A stretch of 64,000 bases of DNA from Valencia hispanica (GCA_963556495.2 OY747707.1:7437001-7501000), one strand, 5' to 3'; counted from the stretch's first letter, positions 21,151 to 33,953 are shown. The notes: generated by a model from the letters alone, not told the origin. Numbers and translations are program-made.

Positions 21151-22388
21151 GTTAGCTTTCAGTAGAAGAGATCCTCTGAAAATATTCATGTTCATAACCA
21201 TCTCAAGTCTATTTTTTTTCTCTCTCTCTGTGGGAAAGGTTTAGGATTACAGGTAAGGTAGTAAGATAAATGGAAAGATGCATGCGTGCTTCATATTTTT
21301 CAATGGTTTTTGCTTCCGTGTTTCTAAAGGAAGATGTTTTAAATCAGTTAAGAGACTGACATTTAAGACAAAAACAGCTCAACGTTGTCTCTTCACTTGT
21401 TTGATCCCAGAATCAGTTCTCCTTATCTGCACTCATTCCATCTGCGTTGACCTCACACAGACATCATTTCATTCTCCATTACCCCATGGATGCAGCACAG
21501 TAGCACCGAAGGTCGGCTCGCTCTGACTTTCCTGCCTTCAATCACTTGCCTCTCCATGCCCCACTGTGTGACGTTTATTATAAATCACACAGCCCTACAA
21601 AACGCTTCTCTATCATTGGGAGTTCTATGCAACTTCTAAACCTTCACTAGGTAAACACAGAGGATTCTGTGTCAAAGAGTGAGCCTTGAAATAAATAACA
21701 CCAATCGGTTTATAAAAACAACAAGGCCTGTGAATTGGTGTCATAGTGAACTGGATGATATTAACCTTGCTGAGAAAAAGCTGTGCACTAAAAAAACTTG
21801 TGGAGCAGAATTTCTTTCCAAGCCATTAGGACTGTTTGATTTAGGGTAGTTCAACATTAGGCACAAATAAGCACTGTATAAAAGGTCTTACTGTAACTTA
21901 AATGTTTCTTTTTAACATTACAGTGTTGAAGTCTCAAATCCCTGAAATCCAGTTAGCACAAATTCATCAAGACATCTGTGGATTTCTACTATCAAACACA
22001 AAGAATTAAAAGTTTTACTATTAGAACATAGCTTGCAACTTGCCTTTAAGTTAAAGGCAATCGTGCTGGTTGTCAAATAAGGAAATAGACCTACTGCAAG
22101 TAAGCTTGACATCAATGAATTGATGGTGTGACATTGGAGGAGGCAGTGGGAAGAACTGAGTCAGTGTAAAAAGACGACAAAAGCTTTCAAAGGACATAAA
22201 GAGACTTAAGAAGACGACTTCAGTGGCTTTAGTAAAAAAAGGAAGAAAGCGACTAATGACTTTTCTGGTAGGCTAAAGTATGTTTTATTTTCTAACCAGG
22301 CATGTTACTGTCATGTTGTGTTGGTGCTGTACTGCAGATTTTCAGGCAGAGTTTGAAAATAAAAGCACGTCTTAAATTCATACTAGTA
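21151..22388. other. Spacer with no recognised feature
   Basis: No repeat family or coding exon recognised. Open frames under 85 codons only. Confidence 0.4.
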
Positions 22389-22775
22389 AATCACTCAGAG
22401 TGCAGACCTCCACCAGGGCCACTGATTCTCCCCCATCCCCGTGTTGTTTTCAAATTCTAACTTTCTGTACGTTTTCAAAAATTGTCTGTTAATGAAACGC
22501 ATTGCTGTGCTCTTCCAACGAAAAGCAGAGATTAGGGGAACCGCTTGTGAGCTCTCTGACACATTGGAGGTTAGCACCGCTGGTCAGTGGGTGGATACGC
22601 GCTTCATGTTGGATCAACCCCAAAATTTACTCATTTATTCCTTGGTCCCATTGGGGACACTTCCAAAAAATGTCATCGAAATCCGTCCATAACTTATGTT
22701 GCTAAAGGACAGACAAACAAACAGACAGACAGACAAACGGGCACGAAAACACTACTTCCTGACGGAGGTAATAAA
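22389..22775 (+). mobile_element. Longer member of the ACCTCC…GGAGGT element family
   Basis: Begins CAGAGTGCAGACCTCCACCA and ends CTTCCTGACGGAGGTAATAA, so the diagnostic ends of the 15380 copy are present but more diverged. It has about 190 bp of extra internal sequence (22440-22620), including GAAACGCATTGCTGTGCTCT. The GACAGACAAACAAACAGACA run before the tail parallels the expanded ACAG array at 6409. The open frames across it are not genes. Confidence 0.65.
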
Positions 22776-24939
22776 AAAATCTTCTATGTACAGTCTTACT
22801 GTGTAAATATCTCATGTTACAACATGAAAAAGTGTCCGAACAGTCCGAAAATTACGGTATGTACCACCCACCTACACATTGTTGCAGACTATGTACAACA
22901 TGGAAATTGCATATTTGCTGTAGTCTCTTTCAGCAAGGTAATGCACAGAAACCACATCTGAGGTGTTACCTGTCCTCCAAATGACCAATATCTCCATTCA
23001 GTCAGGCATCTGTGGCATCTGTGGAATCTGTGTGGGGCCTAAATTCCTAACTTACTAGCCTTTAATGTGAATGCTCTGCTGCTAGCATCCTGTTGCCAGA
23101 TACCACAGCATACATTCAGTGGTATATCATGCCTAGATCGGCCTGGTTTGCTGGTAATTTGGTTCCTGATTGATGTATTTATACCATTGTTACCATTACA
23201 TATACATACAACTTCATTACACAAATGAAACAAAGCAAACCTGTCTCTGATCATGCATTTTTAAACAATGTTTTAATATGATGCTGTGATTCAAAGATTA
23301 CAGGTTTCTTTGCAATTTTAGGAATAGCAACTTGTACTGGTTTACAGCTTCAAGAGTGCTCCACAACTCGGCCAGTGCCACACAAGGTACTGTTCATACT
23401 GAGCAATGTGATATTCATTGTGTGACTGACCAGCTTTTTCCTTCATTTCCTCCTCAAACAGTGTCCACCTGCTGCGCTGCAAACGCCATGCCTGCAAGCT
23501 CCACGGCAGGAGCTAAACTACCAGAAAACAGCATCAGCCATTTGCTTTTTGAAGAAATAGATTTTCCAACACAGCAGCAGTGTATGTTTATGTGTGACAA
23601 AAAAGGTGTTGAGAAAAGTGAGGCTGTGTTTGCATGAAATTACGAAAGCTAAAATCCAAAAATCTCAACCGCCTCCATTTAAAATACCTCACTTCTCGTT
23701 TCTGAAACAAAACCTAGAAAAAATATGCAAATACCAAATAAGGGAATGTGAAAACAAGAAAACACTTTGGACATGGGAGGTCTGTGAAGTACAGTGAGTG
23801 AGGGGATAAAAAGTTACGGTAACACTTGCTAAACTTCTCAGGAGAGTCTTAAAGTCTAAATTAATTTGAAACAGCTGGCTGATTTCAAAAGACTTGGAAG
23901 TTTTTGGGTGAAAATGTGAAAGTCGGCCATGATTACAATAATTAAGCTTGTTTTCTGACCTGAAAGAATGCTATAGGCTTACAGACTAGGTTGCCAGAAA
24001 ATGTGTATTATCAAAAGAAACAAAAATATTGTGTAATTATGGTTATATAGTCACCACAAACACTTGAAATCTGACCCTCCACACAAATTTAACTGCCTCC
24101 TCCAAGGGCCTTTAAAAAAATGCTTGATGGTCACCTTGAATTAATGTGTTGGGAACACATTTTAAAGTGATCTGGGACTAGTTAACTTTGTAATAAAAAT
24201 GTTACAAAAAAGCTACAAAGTCCTCCCGAAGCCCACTCTCTTGTTGGTTGATCAGCACCTGGTGTTGGTGTTTCCAGGAAATTCCCTGTAAGCACCTGAG
24301 CTGTGTTGATGATTCAAAAAAAGAAGACTGAGAAAAAGAGCTTTTTAGCTGAACTCAAGCTGTGCTTGTCTGAATTTTTAGGTTTTTGCTGCTTTAAATT
24401 TTTGTGTGTATGGCAAAGTTTGGGTTGTTTTTTTTAAAATTTTTGTGTGAAGTTACTAAGTTTTGTCTTGTTTTTCCTCTGTATCTCCAACGTCCTCTGT
24501 ATCACTTGACCTTCAATTCCAGGGTTGTTATTTTTATTTTTTTACCTTCTTGTCCAGTTCAGCTCCACCAAGACATACAACTGACTAAACCGAAGAACCA
24601 AGGGTATTCCGTTATGAGTGACATCTCCATCTGGAAAATTAGCTGATGTGCCAAGATTGAAGTTCTTCAGCTGAGCTGAGAAATGGGCTGACTGAGCCAA
24701 CAGCCTGATTCTTGGCTCTCTCTGCATGTGCATCCTGGCAGTTTTCTGGTAAAATCGATGTTCCCTGATGGGTTGAACATTTGGAATCCCTGAATTGTTT
24801 TTTTGTGTGCTTTTTTTTTGCTTTTTTCTACCAAACCTTTTATCCCTAATCTACTGAACAAACTCCAAATGAGGCCAATGAGCCTTTTCTTTAAACTCGA
24901 GGGACCTTTCCCTTTTCCCTGTAGAAGTATATTCATTCA
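22776..24939. other. Spacer with no recognised feature
   Basis: Several open frames up to 101 codons (for example 23332-23637) without recognisable domains or plausible exon structure. No repeat recognised. Confidence 0.4.
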
Positions 24940-25444
24940 AATTCTTACTCATGATATGCAAACGTCTCGCCTCTGATTGGCTAACAGCAATGCGACTCTT
25001 ATGCTGTCTCCAAACAAATAACAACTTAACTTACTGCACTGGTGATGTTCCAAGATAAATTCCAACTGTTTGTCAATTCAGCTCCTCTTTCTTGGGTAAA
25101 TAACGGCAACGCTGATGTCTATGTCCACAAATAACACACGTCCGACCATGTTCCGCAATATTGTGAAGTTGCTAATGGTTAGCTTTCATCAGTCAAGATG
25201 CACTCTTCACTCTCTGGCCCCCACCTTTTCGTAGGCAGTCACAAGCCAAGGTGGGCTTGGCCGGGATACACTTCTACATTGATAAAACGGCCTTTTTTGC
25301 CGTCTATTTTCTTTCTGTGGCTAATGCAGACAACGGGGGTGGGACAACAATCTCATGTGCGGCATACATGTCCTTCTCGGAGTGAAGGATCGTATTTAAA
25401 AGAGAGCGAGTTTTAAATGGTTTCTCAGTGAATGAGACCTTTAA
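24940..25444. mobile_element. TTAA MITE, second copy of the 1882-2551 family, truncated
   Basis: Shares with 1882-2551 the stretch CATGATATGCAA, then CTCTGATTGGCTAACAGCAA, AACGCTGATGT, CTAATGGTTAG and the right terminus TTTCTCAGTGAATGAGACCT followed by TTAA (25441-25444). The left 150 bp, including the left terminus, is missing. Confidence 0.8.
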
Positions 25445-27078
25445 ATCTGTGATGGAATTGTTCTCTGTGATAGGTAAAGGATTTATCCTTCAAACTGATT
25501 TTATACCGATTAAGACTGATTTTATTAATGTAAGTTAAATTGTTAAATCAACTGTAGGCATGAAACTGTTCTTTTAGTAAATTTAAAATAAAATTTGGTC
25601 TTTTCCTTCAGTTCATGTCACATATTTCTTCCATCATCTGCAGTACTTTCTCTGTGTTCAGGCTTGTATCATTCCAGAAACATTTGGCCACTTAATGGCT
25701 CAGTTTCAGCATCAGTTGGTGTTGATCTGACCTAAATGTCAGAATCTGAGGACAACCCTTGTTACAGTAATTGCTGTGTGGGCTGGATGTGGCCCTAATG
25801 TCATATGCTAGGTTTGAGATGAGCCGCAGTGAGTGTTGAGAATGAGCCAGGGCAGGTGGGGAGGAAATTGCTTCACTGTATTAAATGTATTGTATAAGTG
25901 TAATGTGGTGAAATAACAGCTGTTTTACTCAGAAGCAAAGAAGCAAGTTAAAATCTACAATATGAGTTCCTGTTGGCATACATGAAATCTTACAAGTGTA
26001 AGTTACAAGTGTATCTACTGCAGATGAAACTCTTGGTTTTGATTAAGAAGAGATTGGGTCAGGAGACAATAAAAAAGCATCTAGTCAGGTTTCTAAAATT
26101 TTATATCACAAGACTGTCGTTGTTCATTAGACAAAAATTGAGTCATGGTGGAAAATATGCTTTCAATGTTTAAAAATATTTTATAAACACTGTGTGTGAA
26201 AAATGAAATCCCTCTACAGCATTTCAATCCCTTTAAGGGCTGGGCTTTTAATAGACCATTGCAATACCTCGACTTTTTTCCTCATGTTTGTATTGTCATC
26301 GTTTGTTTCTTTTTCAGTCATTCTATTGTAGATTTGCTGCTGGGTTTGTTATCAATGTCCCACCTTGAGCCCTTCGCATTTGTCTCTAAATCTTTAGTAT
26401 ACAGAAAGATTCATGCTCCACTGAATGATTGCAAGATACCCCAGGTCCTGTGACTGTAGACCAAGCTCAAATCATCAGCCCTTTACCACTATGTCTGACC
26501 TATGAGGCATTTCTTTTGATATGCTGTTTGGTTTTCTCCAAACATGCACTCAGAACTCTCAATGCAGCTTTGTAAACCTAAATCATGTCATGCAACCATA
26601 TTCCTTTTAGAGAGCAGAGGTTTTCTCCTTTAACCTTCCAAACACACCATTCTAGCTATGTCTATTTCTTATTACGTCGTCATTAACTTTAATATTTAAC
26701 ATGCATTTAAAGCATAACATGAGTTCTGTAGAGTCTCAGATGGAGCTTTTAGGTGTTATTTTTCAGAGCATTGCACAGAGTCTGACCTTGGGGCGATTTA
26801 TTTCTGGGACATCCACTCTATGCAGAATTATGGACTTTAAATAGTTTGGACATGCCTGTATGACCCATCCCACATCACTAGGAAGCAATAGTTGCTTGTC
26901 TAAATTCATTGTGGATGGCTTTCCACTTTGACATTGTGTAAATAAACAAGTGTATGCACCAAAGCAAAAGAACTGTATTCACAAATAAGATTCTATGGAG
27001 CACCAATGGTGGTGTCTCAGTTTTTCCACACACAGCTTTTCTATTTTGGGTTCCTTTTTGTTTATTTTAATGACAGTG
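25445..27078. other. Spacer with no recognised feature
   Basis: AT-rich DNA. No repeat or exon recognised. Confidence 0.4.
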
Positions 27079-27089
27079 TATATATATAC

Positions 27090-27153
<64 letters not shown>
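27079..27153. repeat. (TA)n microsatellite
   Basis: About 37 TA units with two TACA interruptions. The open frame running through it (poly Tyr-Ile) is an artefact. Confidence 0.95.
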
Positions 27154-27158
<5 letters not shown>

Positions 27159-28739
27159 GATATCCTGTTCATCTTGAATTCCATCCATCAGTTTCTTGTG
27201 AGAAAACTACCAGAAGTCCAGCATAAGGCCAGCTGTTTATTTCCAATATGGATCCTATTTACTCATTCTCAGAAATATGACTGACAGCTGCAAATTCTCA
27301 AAAAAACAGCTTGAACTGAAAGACGGCTCAATAGTGGCAGCATAAATTTCAGCTGTCCACCGAGTTTCAGAGCCAGTTGTTCTGGTGTCTCTTCCTCTCC
27401 TCTCCTGCAGGGTCGATGCTGTCCAAGCAAACTAAATAACTATGACTTACAATGCTACCAGGCTGACAGGCCTTGAAAAGGTGCTGTCTGCCCCCATGAC
27501 ACACAGCTCCTTTGAACAACAACAACATTGCTCCAGTCATCATAAAAACCTGCCAAAATGTACTTTTTCAAATTGCTTTTGTCTTCCTGTTCATCACACA
27601 CTCATGCAGCCTGTACACTTCCTTTATACTCGCCAATGCTCTGTTATGTTTCTACAAAATCTTTTCCCATGCCTATTCTGATTCTTCTTTGTACTCTGAG
27701 CTCCCAAATGGTTTCTCTTGTCTGCAATCTCTTGATTTGGCTTAATGACAACATCTGACACTGGAAAGTAATCAACTGAAAAAGTCCCCCCGGAGCTAGT
27801 GAGACAGCGAGAGGAAAGTGTTACCAGGGGACGCTGATTGGCAGCTTTTTCATTTGCATATCATCTGGTAAACTCACTGTGCTCTCAAATTCTGGAATAT
27901 ATTCTGACTTGACCGCCTGAAGGTTCCTAAACCTAGGGTTGGGCAATATAAACTGAAAATGTTATCACAATAACTTGGGCTATGTCTCAATAGACAATAT
28001 ATAACTTGATATTTAAAATTAGGCTGCTAATCACTGTATTCATGTTCAACTCTGTAATGCAGTGGTGAACCATGAGTCAGACTGCTTCATCAAAAATAGC
28101 TGGATAATGCGATGGTAGAAATGACTCTTAAGCCAGGTATTGCAGGGATAAAGGCTTTATCCCCGTAATATCTGGGAATAACTCGCCATCTCTCATGAAA
28201 CTGACTGAAAACATATTGTACTATAAGTGAAACTGAAGGAACACGTGACAGGCCAAATGCATTAGCAGCTAGACTGCAGGGCGCCTGGGAATTTTCACCA
28301 CTGGTTGATTGAACTTGTCTCTGTATGACTTATTCACTTAACATGGTGGTAAAATGCTATCGCAATGGAAAATATACTTTTCTCCTCTCATGCTGAAGTG
28401 GTTAATGCTGCTATTTATATTAGACATATCCTGTTTAAGATGCACAGTGCTCAGCAAACTACCATCTTGCTGAACGGTCCGTCCCACAACACAGACACTC
28501 TAACTTAAGGGGTGATGTTCAATGATCGGCCACTCCTCTGTCTAGCCTGTGAGAAAAAGCAGCTCCAATATAGTTGAAATGCATTTGGAGTTAAAACCTC
28601 ATCTCAGGTCCTGATTTGATGTCAGTCTGTTTGATTCTATATTTCATATAGCAACCTACGACCTTTGAGCTTTCTAATGCAGTACAACCAATCTGTAGTG
28701 ATTCAAACTGTGGTCACATGTTCTTCTCTGCTTCATCCA
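27154..28739. other. Spacer; contains a short perfect hairpin
   Basis: No repeat family or exon recognised. The palindrome GGGATAAAGGCTTTATCCC is at 28145-28163. A CTGATTGGCAGC…ATTTGCATATC cluster (27835-27862) combines inverted CCAAT and octamer-like words. Confidence 0.35.
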
Positions 28740-28935
28740 TCGACATTCTATACCTTCTCGATCTTTGCAGGGGCTGGCTCATCTGCCTCACATAGATGTT
28801 ATTGGATGCTAAGAAAAGTCTGAGTACCCTTAGAGAACCAATATCTGCATGGGAACAGCATGCAAACTCTACGAAAAGTCCCGGTTGAGATTCAAACCTA
28901 GAATTGTTTTACTGCGAGGAAACAATGGTAATAAC
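28740..28935 (-). mobile_element. tRNA-derived SINE with internal deletion
   Basis: On the minus strand it starts with an A-box-like TGGTGCAGTTATTACCATTG and a B-box-like GGTTTGAATCT, which mark a tRNA-type pol III promoter. GTTTGCATGCTGTTCCCATG and AGGGTACTCAGAC follow. The usual 'GTCCAGGGTGTACCC' tail is reduced to GGCAGATGAGCCAGCCCC, so the tail is partly deleted. Confidence 0.75.
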
Positions 28936-29388
28936 TGCACCAATATGCACCCCTCAAATTAAACCATTCAGAAATATTTATTTTAGGTCTGAAATAATAA
29001 AATTTGGTTTCTGAATCTGGACTTGAGGAAAGCAACACAGGATTTTTTTTTTAAGTTACCATTAGGATCAATCAACGGTCAGAAACCAAATAAATCCCTG
29101 TTACCAGCAACACTCTCCAGCTTCTCTAGGGAGATCTTAAGGTGTTTCCAGGTCAGAAGAGATTTATCATCCATCTAGCAAGTTTGTTGTCTTTTCTTGG
29201 GTTTCCTTCCTGTAGAAAGTACCAGGAATATCTCCAAATTAAGTTGCCTCACTGCATCGATCTGCGAACTTGTGGCTTCAGAGCCACAAATGGCTCTTTG
29301 AACCTTCCACAATGCCTCCTAATAATTTAATAACGAATGAACTAATATTTTTCAGTATTTTATATATGTTATGTTATTTAATAACAAG
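28936..29388. other. Spacer with no recognised feature
   Basis: AT-rich sequence leading into the GC-rich element. TAACAAG at 29382-29388 is the left candidate target duplication of that element. Confidence 0.4.
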
Positions 29389-30283
29389 GCCCCTCGTCGG
29401 CCGGTCCCTTGTCGGGTCCCTGCTGGGCGGTGGGGTGCCCCTGGGCCCCGGCTCCCCCGGTCCGTTGACCGGCCCGCCCCGGCGCGGCCGGTTGCCGGCG
29501 GAGCCCGTGGGCTCGTCACTGCTGCCCCCCGGGCCCCTGCATAGTGGCCGCTGGATGTTCCCCTGGGGATCTCCTTTTCTCCTCTCTTGGGGGATGCGGT
29601 CGGCCCCACCCGGGTCCGCCTGGGGCTCTGGCGGTCCTTTGGACGTCTTGGCTCCGATCTCCTTCATGTCTGCATCGATTCCTGGGAGACGGATTGATGT
29701 CTGCTCAGACCAGCTATCGAACACTCTTATGGAGAAACCTTATATGCACCAGCATGCTAACACACACACATAGATGTGGGGTCTCTGGGGTTTAAGGATA
29801 TATTTTTGGGCTAAAGTTATCATTACTAGAGCTTGATTAATCGGTACCATGAGTTTTTCTGTGACATTGTTGTTGTATTTTTATATCTATTTTTGTGTGA
29901 TGTGGTTGTGTAATTCTTAGTTCACAATGTTTGGTTGGTTTTGTCGATGTTCCTTTTTCGTGTTTTGTTTTTCCCCCTCTCTCTGCCGTCCTGTGGGTAT
30001 GGAGGCAGACTTCAATGTTTTCCTGTGTTTTCTTTGTTCCCCTTCCTCTCTTGTATTTTCAACTCACCCTCTCTCATGACATTTTGTTTCCTACCTCTCT
30101 TCTTCATCCTCCTTCTTTCTTCTCCTTAATTTTCCGTCTCCGTGTCCATAACATCAGGAAATATAAACCCAAACAATTCATAATAAAGATTTTTCACACA
30201 TAAATCAAGTGGAGTACTGTAGCAAAAGCTGTACTGCTCCGCTTGTGAAAGTAAAAAAAAAATAAAATAAAATAAAAATAAAT
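29389..30283 (+). mobile_element. GC-rich, unclassified retroelement, copy 1
   Basis: A very GC-rich first 230 bp (for example CCCTCGTCGGCCGGTCC and CGGGTCCCTGCTGGGCGG) gives way to a T/C-rich 3' half, then a hairpin AAGTGGAGTAC…GTACTGCTCCGCTT (about 30206-30243) and an A-rich TAAAATAAAATAAAA tail. TAACAAG occurs on both sides (29382-29388 and 30284-30290). The order of GC-rich body, hairpin, A-rich tail and short direct repeats fits a 5'-truncated non-LTR element. The same sequence recurs at 39486-40126 with a better target duplication. The 167-codon frame through the GC-rich part is not recognised as a protein and differs between copies. Confidence 0.65.
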
Positions 30284-30889
30284 TAACAAGTGCAGGTTTT
30301 AAATTTTCCCAAAATGCTTTTTATCTTGTGTGATGGCCTGGTTGGTGCTGTTGTCACAGTTTCCTCCTACCTGCCACTCCAGGTTAGATTGTTAAAGATC
30401 CCATTGCACCAAAAGGGGAAGTGACGATTTATAAAGCCAGCGCCTGAAAACTCTAATTCTATCTCTCTCTGTAAGGCAGCTTGTTAACATGGGTATTGTT
30501 TGGTTAAAGTTATTTGTTACATTTAAATATTTCCTTTGAACAAGCGAAGCTCTGGCTATGTAGTCTTCTCTTTTGTTTCCAATTTAGAGTCAAGTTGGTA
30601 AAAAATGGGGGCTCGTCTGGGATAAGTCACCTGAAACTATGTGCTTTTTCCACACTATTATCAACATTGCATCAGAAATAATTAGTTAACTATTTTTAAA
30701 AGGTCAGGTAATATCTCCGGCTCTAGATGAGTTTTATTTAGCAGGTCTGCAATGGTTGCAGATCCCAGCCCTACAGACATCAGAATCTTGGACCAACTGA
30801 CTTCTATACAACCCGTCCAAGAAGAAGAAGTCCGGCTCCTTCTATACCATTGCAGACTGGGGCAACAGTTGCATCCACATCAGAGGTGT
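30284..30889. other. Spacer with no recognised feature
   Basis: No repeat or exon recognised. The segment next to the Rex3 scrap (30750-30890) may be part of it but is too diverged to call. Confidence 0.35.
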
Positions 30890-31015
30890 AATGACCTCCC
30901 TTGTAGGGTGGCTGAGCCCTGCCTAAGAGAAAAGGTGAGGAGTTCCATCATCTGTTCCCCTGCAGGTGGTTTGGGTATCTGGTCAGGATGACTCCTGGAT
31001 GCCTTCCTTTCTAGG
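30890..31015 (+). mobile_element. Rex3 fossil, C-terminal scrap
   Basis: Reads CLREKVRSSII and then, after a deletion, GGLGIWSG in one frame. The corrected reading LRWFGYLVRMTPGCLP parallels QLRWLWHLVRMPPGRLP of the copy at 14629-15226. It is shorter and much more diverged than that copy, so it is older. Confidence 0.6.
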
Positions 31016-32774
31016 TTTTTTAGGAACTTTGAGTTTAATTGACCATTAGATCCAAATTCAATCTAGAAGTCAACTGTATGAAAAATCTTATACCATCTGA
31101 CCTAAAACTGTACAAAATTTTCATCTTGCTTTTCAGTCTCACCTGTTGGTACTGATCCACCTTTTACGTTCAATCTTGTAACTTCAGGCATTAATCTTGC
31201 CGTGAAGTTTTAAAACACCACCCCTAACAAAAAACACTGATATAATTTAACAGCCAGCCATAGGGAGGTAACTGAGTTTTAAATCACCTGTGACGGATCT
31301 ACGGCATATCGCCTCCATAAACCCCAGACTTCACTGTGGCAGTGTTTCTCTTTGTTCTGTTAAAGTTTATTGGGGCAAGTGTTTTCAATTCTACACAACT
31401 AGTGGGAGAAGAAGGAATTTATTGGTTCTGGACCAGAAAAAAGATTCAGTAATACCAACAGGAAGTCCCATGAATGGTTAGAAAAAATATAGAAAACTTA
31501 TTGTTGTATTTCCTGACTGACCCACATAACTGCTGAAGTGAGCTAGCTGTATAATAAACAGCGTTGGATTTTAAAGTTGGGTCGATGCTAATGTAAATGT
31601 TCTTTTCTGAGCCAGGTCTGTAAAATAAAAGTACTTTATTGAGAAATGTTTTAGTTTGAAATACTCTGCCTGTTTTTCAGATATTGCATTGCAATAAGTA
31701 ATATATACAAAAACCAGGGTGAGATTTATGTTGGAAAAATCTCCAGAGATGTTTTGGTTGAGTTGATATCAGGTAGCTGCAGAGACCTGCAGAGATCTGT
31801 TCTCTTTGTCTTGAAACATCATCCATATTTTACTCTCTTTTCTGAGGGATTCTCTGGACTTGTTTTTAAAACTGATTCAGACAAACCTTCTCAGGTTTTA
31901 CTGTGATCTATTGAGACCACTTCTGTTCTGTGTCATTTTAACATTAAATTAAGGATTTTAAATAATCCGCTAATTTCGCCAACTCATCCTATACCTAAAT
32001 TTACAAGCGCAATGATTTTATTTTAACATTTTGCAACATATCTGAATCTATAAATCAACTCCAGTCCATTGAAAGCTTCAACACCAAGATGAAGGCAGTC
32101 CTCTGGAATGCAACATACAGCATCAAGTTCAAGAAGCTCTCCAACGCTCACTAGTGGATGAAAACCAAAAAGAACTTTGATGTGAAAATGGTCAAAATAG
32201 ACTGAAGGAAACATATCTCAGGATTGGAGAAAAGGATGAGAATTAGTTGCAACTGAGGCAACGATGCACAGTCTGATGTAGGCATAGCAGATAAAGGATG
32301 GACAGAACTGTTTTGACTGAAGGATTGTAGTTTTTTACCTCTCTTTTTCTTTATCAGCTTTAAACAGACCAATTAGACTGTCAATAGACAAGAACTGATA
32401 ACTGTTTACTTTCCTTTACCAGGAACTCATTTAACTGACCTAAAGTAACATCCTAGTGTAAAACATATCACTAAGTCTATGAATGGACAAATGAGACCAT
32501 CCAACCACTACATACAACTGACAAGGTTGTGCAAGAAATTCATGATTAATCTCAAAGCTTCATAATAAAAAGTATCCACAACATTTTGGCATTGAGAAAA
32601 AGCATGCATATAAATTCCATGAATATATTGGGGGGTTTTTTTTGCAGCAAAAACCTGCCTTTTCTTCTTGAAATAAAATAAAGCATTGAGTAGTTTGAGC
32701 CATTCGTGGTTCACATCCACAGATGTTGTGTAGGATGGATGATATGTAGGTTTTTCCCTTTAATGTTCCCGCAT
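31016..32774. other. Spacer with no recognised feature
   Basis: AT-rich. Open frames below 75 codons. No repeat recognised. Confidence 0.4.
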
Positions 32775-32905
32775 TCTGTCACTTTACAGCCACAAATGTC
32801 CATATAAAGTATTCTTTGCTGATTTTATGTGATAGACCAACACAAATAATACGTTGCAATTGGTTTCATTTTTTTACGCAAACACATCTGAAATTTGTAT
32901 TAAAC
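32775..32905. mobile_element. DNA-transposon end-type fragment
   Basis: Contains CACTTTACAGCCACAAATGT and TTTTATGTGATAGACCAACA, a widespread fish repeat motif. It appears to be inverted relative to 7690-7995 and lacks both termini. Confidence 0.45.
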
Positions 32906-32959
32906 CATCTTTTATTGTGAAGGAGTTATACTGGTGAAAAAGCTGTTCTTTGCAGGCAT

Positions 32960-33215
32960 TAGCATTAGCATCTTTGTCGTATTTCAAACCTTACTTTCAT
33001 TTTTCATTTCAAAAAACCTTGAGAAAGTTGTTGGCTCCCAGCTCCACACACCTCGACAACCACAATTTTTATGAACAATTTCATTCTGGTTTCCGCCCCG
33101 ACCATAGAACAGAAACAGCTCTGCTAAAGATCACCAAGGACCTTCTGATGGCAGCTGATGCTGGTTTCCTCACCATTCTCATCCTTCTCGATCTCAGCAA
33201 TATATTGTAATACAT
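32960..33215 (+). pseudogene. LINE reverse transcriptase fragment (L2/CR1 group)
   Basis: Reads in order SFQKTLRKLLAPSSTHL, FYEQFHSGFRPDHRTETALL, KITKDLLMAADAG and ILILLDLSNIL. This matches RT blocks 2-3 and the start of the first catalytic block; LDLSAAFDT is usual, and here the reading ends at LDLSNIL just before the Asp. It is a different subfamily from the L2 at 40796-43915. No flanking LINE sequence was recognised. Confidence 0.8.
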
Positions 33216-33289
33216 ATTGTAATACTGTCATGAATGTAGGAGCATCAAACTTATTTTTAGTCTCAAAAGACAAACAAGATGTATTCTAA

Positions 33290-33360
33290 TATAGAAGAAT
33301 AGAATAGAAAGCCTTTATTGTCATTGTACAACAAAATTTAAAAAGCAGCTCCATAGCTTA
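33290..33360 (-). mobile_element. LINE/SINE 3' end with (TATTC) tail
   Basis: On the minus strand this reads TTGTACAATGACAATAAAGG followed by CTTTCTATTCTATTC, a common fish retroelement 3' end. No body was recognised upstream. Confidence 0.55.
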
Positions 33361-33953
33361 CTTATGCAACATAAAAACTCAGTTTCAGTTTGAGCATTCT
33401 CACCAACGTAAAAAAGAGGACTGTCTAGTGGACAGCCCAAATATTTCTATTGGGAAACAAACCCAATCTGTGAACCAACTAATGGTTTATTATGTGATTT
33501 AAATTTTGAATTCGAGAACCACGTGACCTTTGTTTCAGAGCCCTGCGAAGGACTACTTTTTAAATCCTGCTCCGACCCACTGCCGCTGAATTTATGACCA
33601 TCACCGCCCACTCTCGCTGTCCCTCTCCTTCAATCCTGCCATCTCCCGCAATATCTGCATCCGAACCATCCGAACAAAGGTTAACAAAGGTTAACAAAGA
33701 AAAAAGTTTATATCCACCATTTTACTGGAAAAGAAGAATGAATGGAACTACATTCGACACAATCTGTGCTTTGAATCACAATGTTCATGTGAGACGGCAA
33801 ACTATGACTGCATTTATAAGAATATCAATACTATTAAATGTGCCAATATCACATTCAGTTTGAACAAGAGTTTATAAATAACTGAAAATCTTGAGACACA
33901 TTAAAAATACAACTGGACTTGCTGTTGCCTGCATTAATACATTGGCTCAGAAG
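33361..33953. other. Spacer with no recognised feature
   Basis: The 89-codon open frame at 33594-33863 has no recognisable domain. No repeat recognised. Confidence 0.4.

Noticed and set aside
27006..27284. Open frame with a long Tyr-Ile repeat
   Set aside because: It is translation of a (TA)n microsatellite.
29270..29773. 167-codon open frame and its minus-strand partners in the GC-rich element
   Set aside because: Open frames are expected by chance in GC-rich DNA, where stops are rare. The second copy at 39.5 kb does not keep the same protein, and no domain is recognisable.
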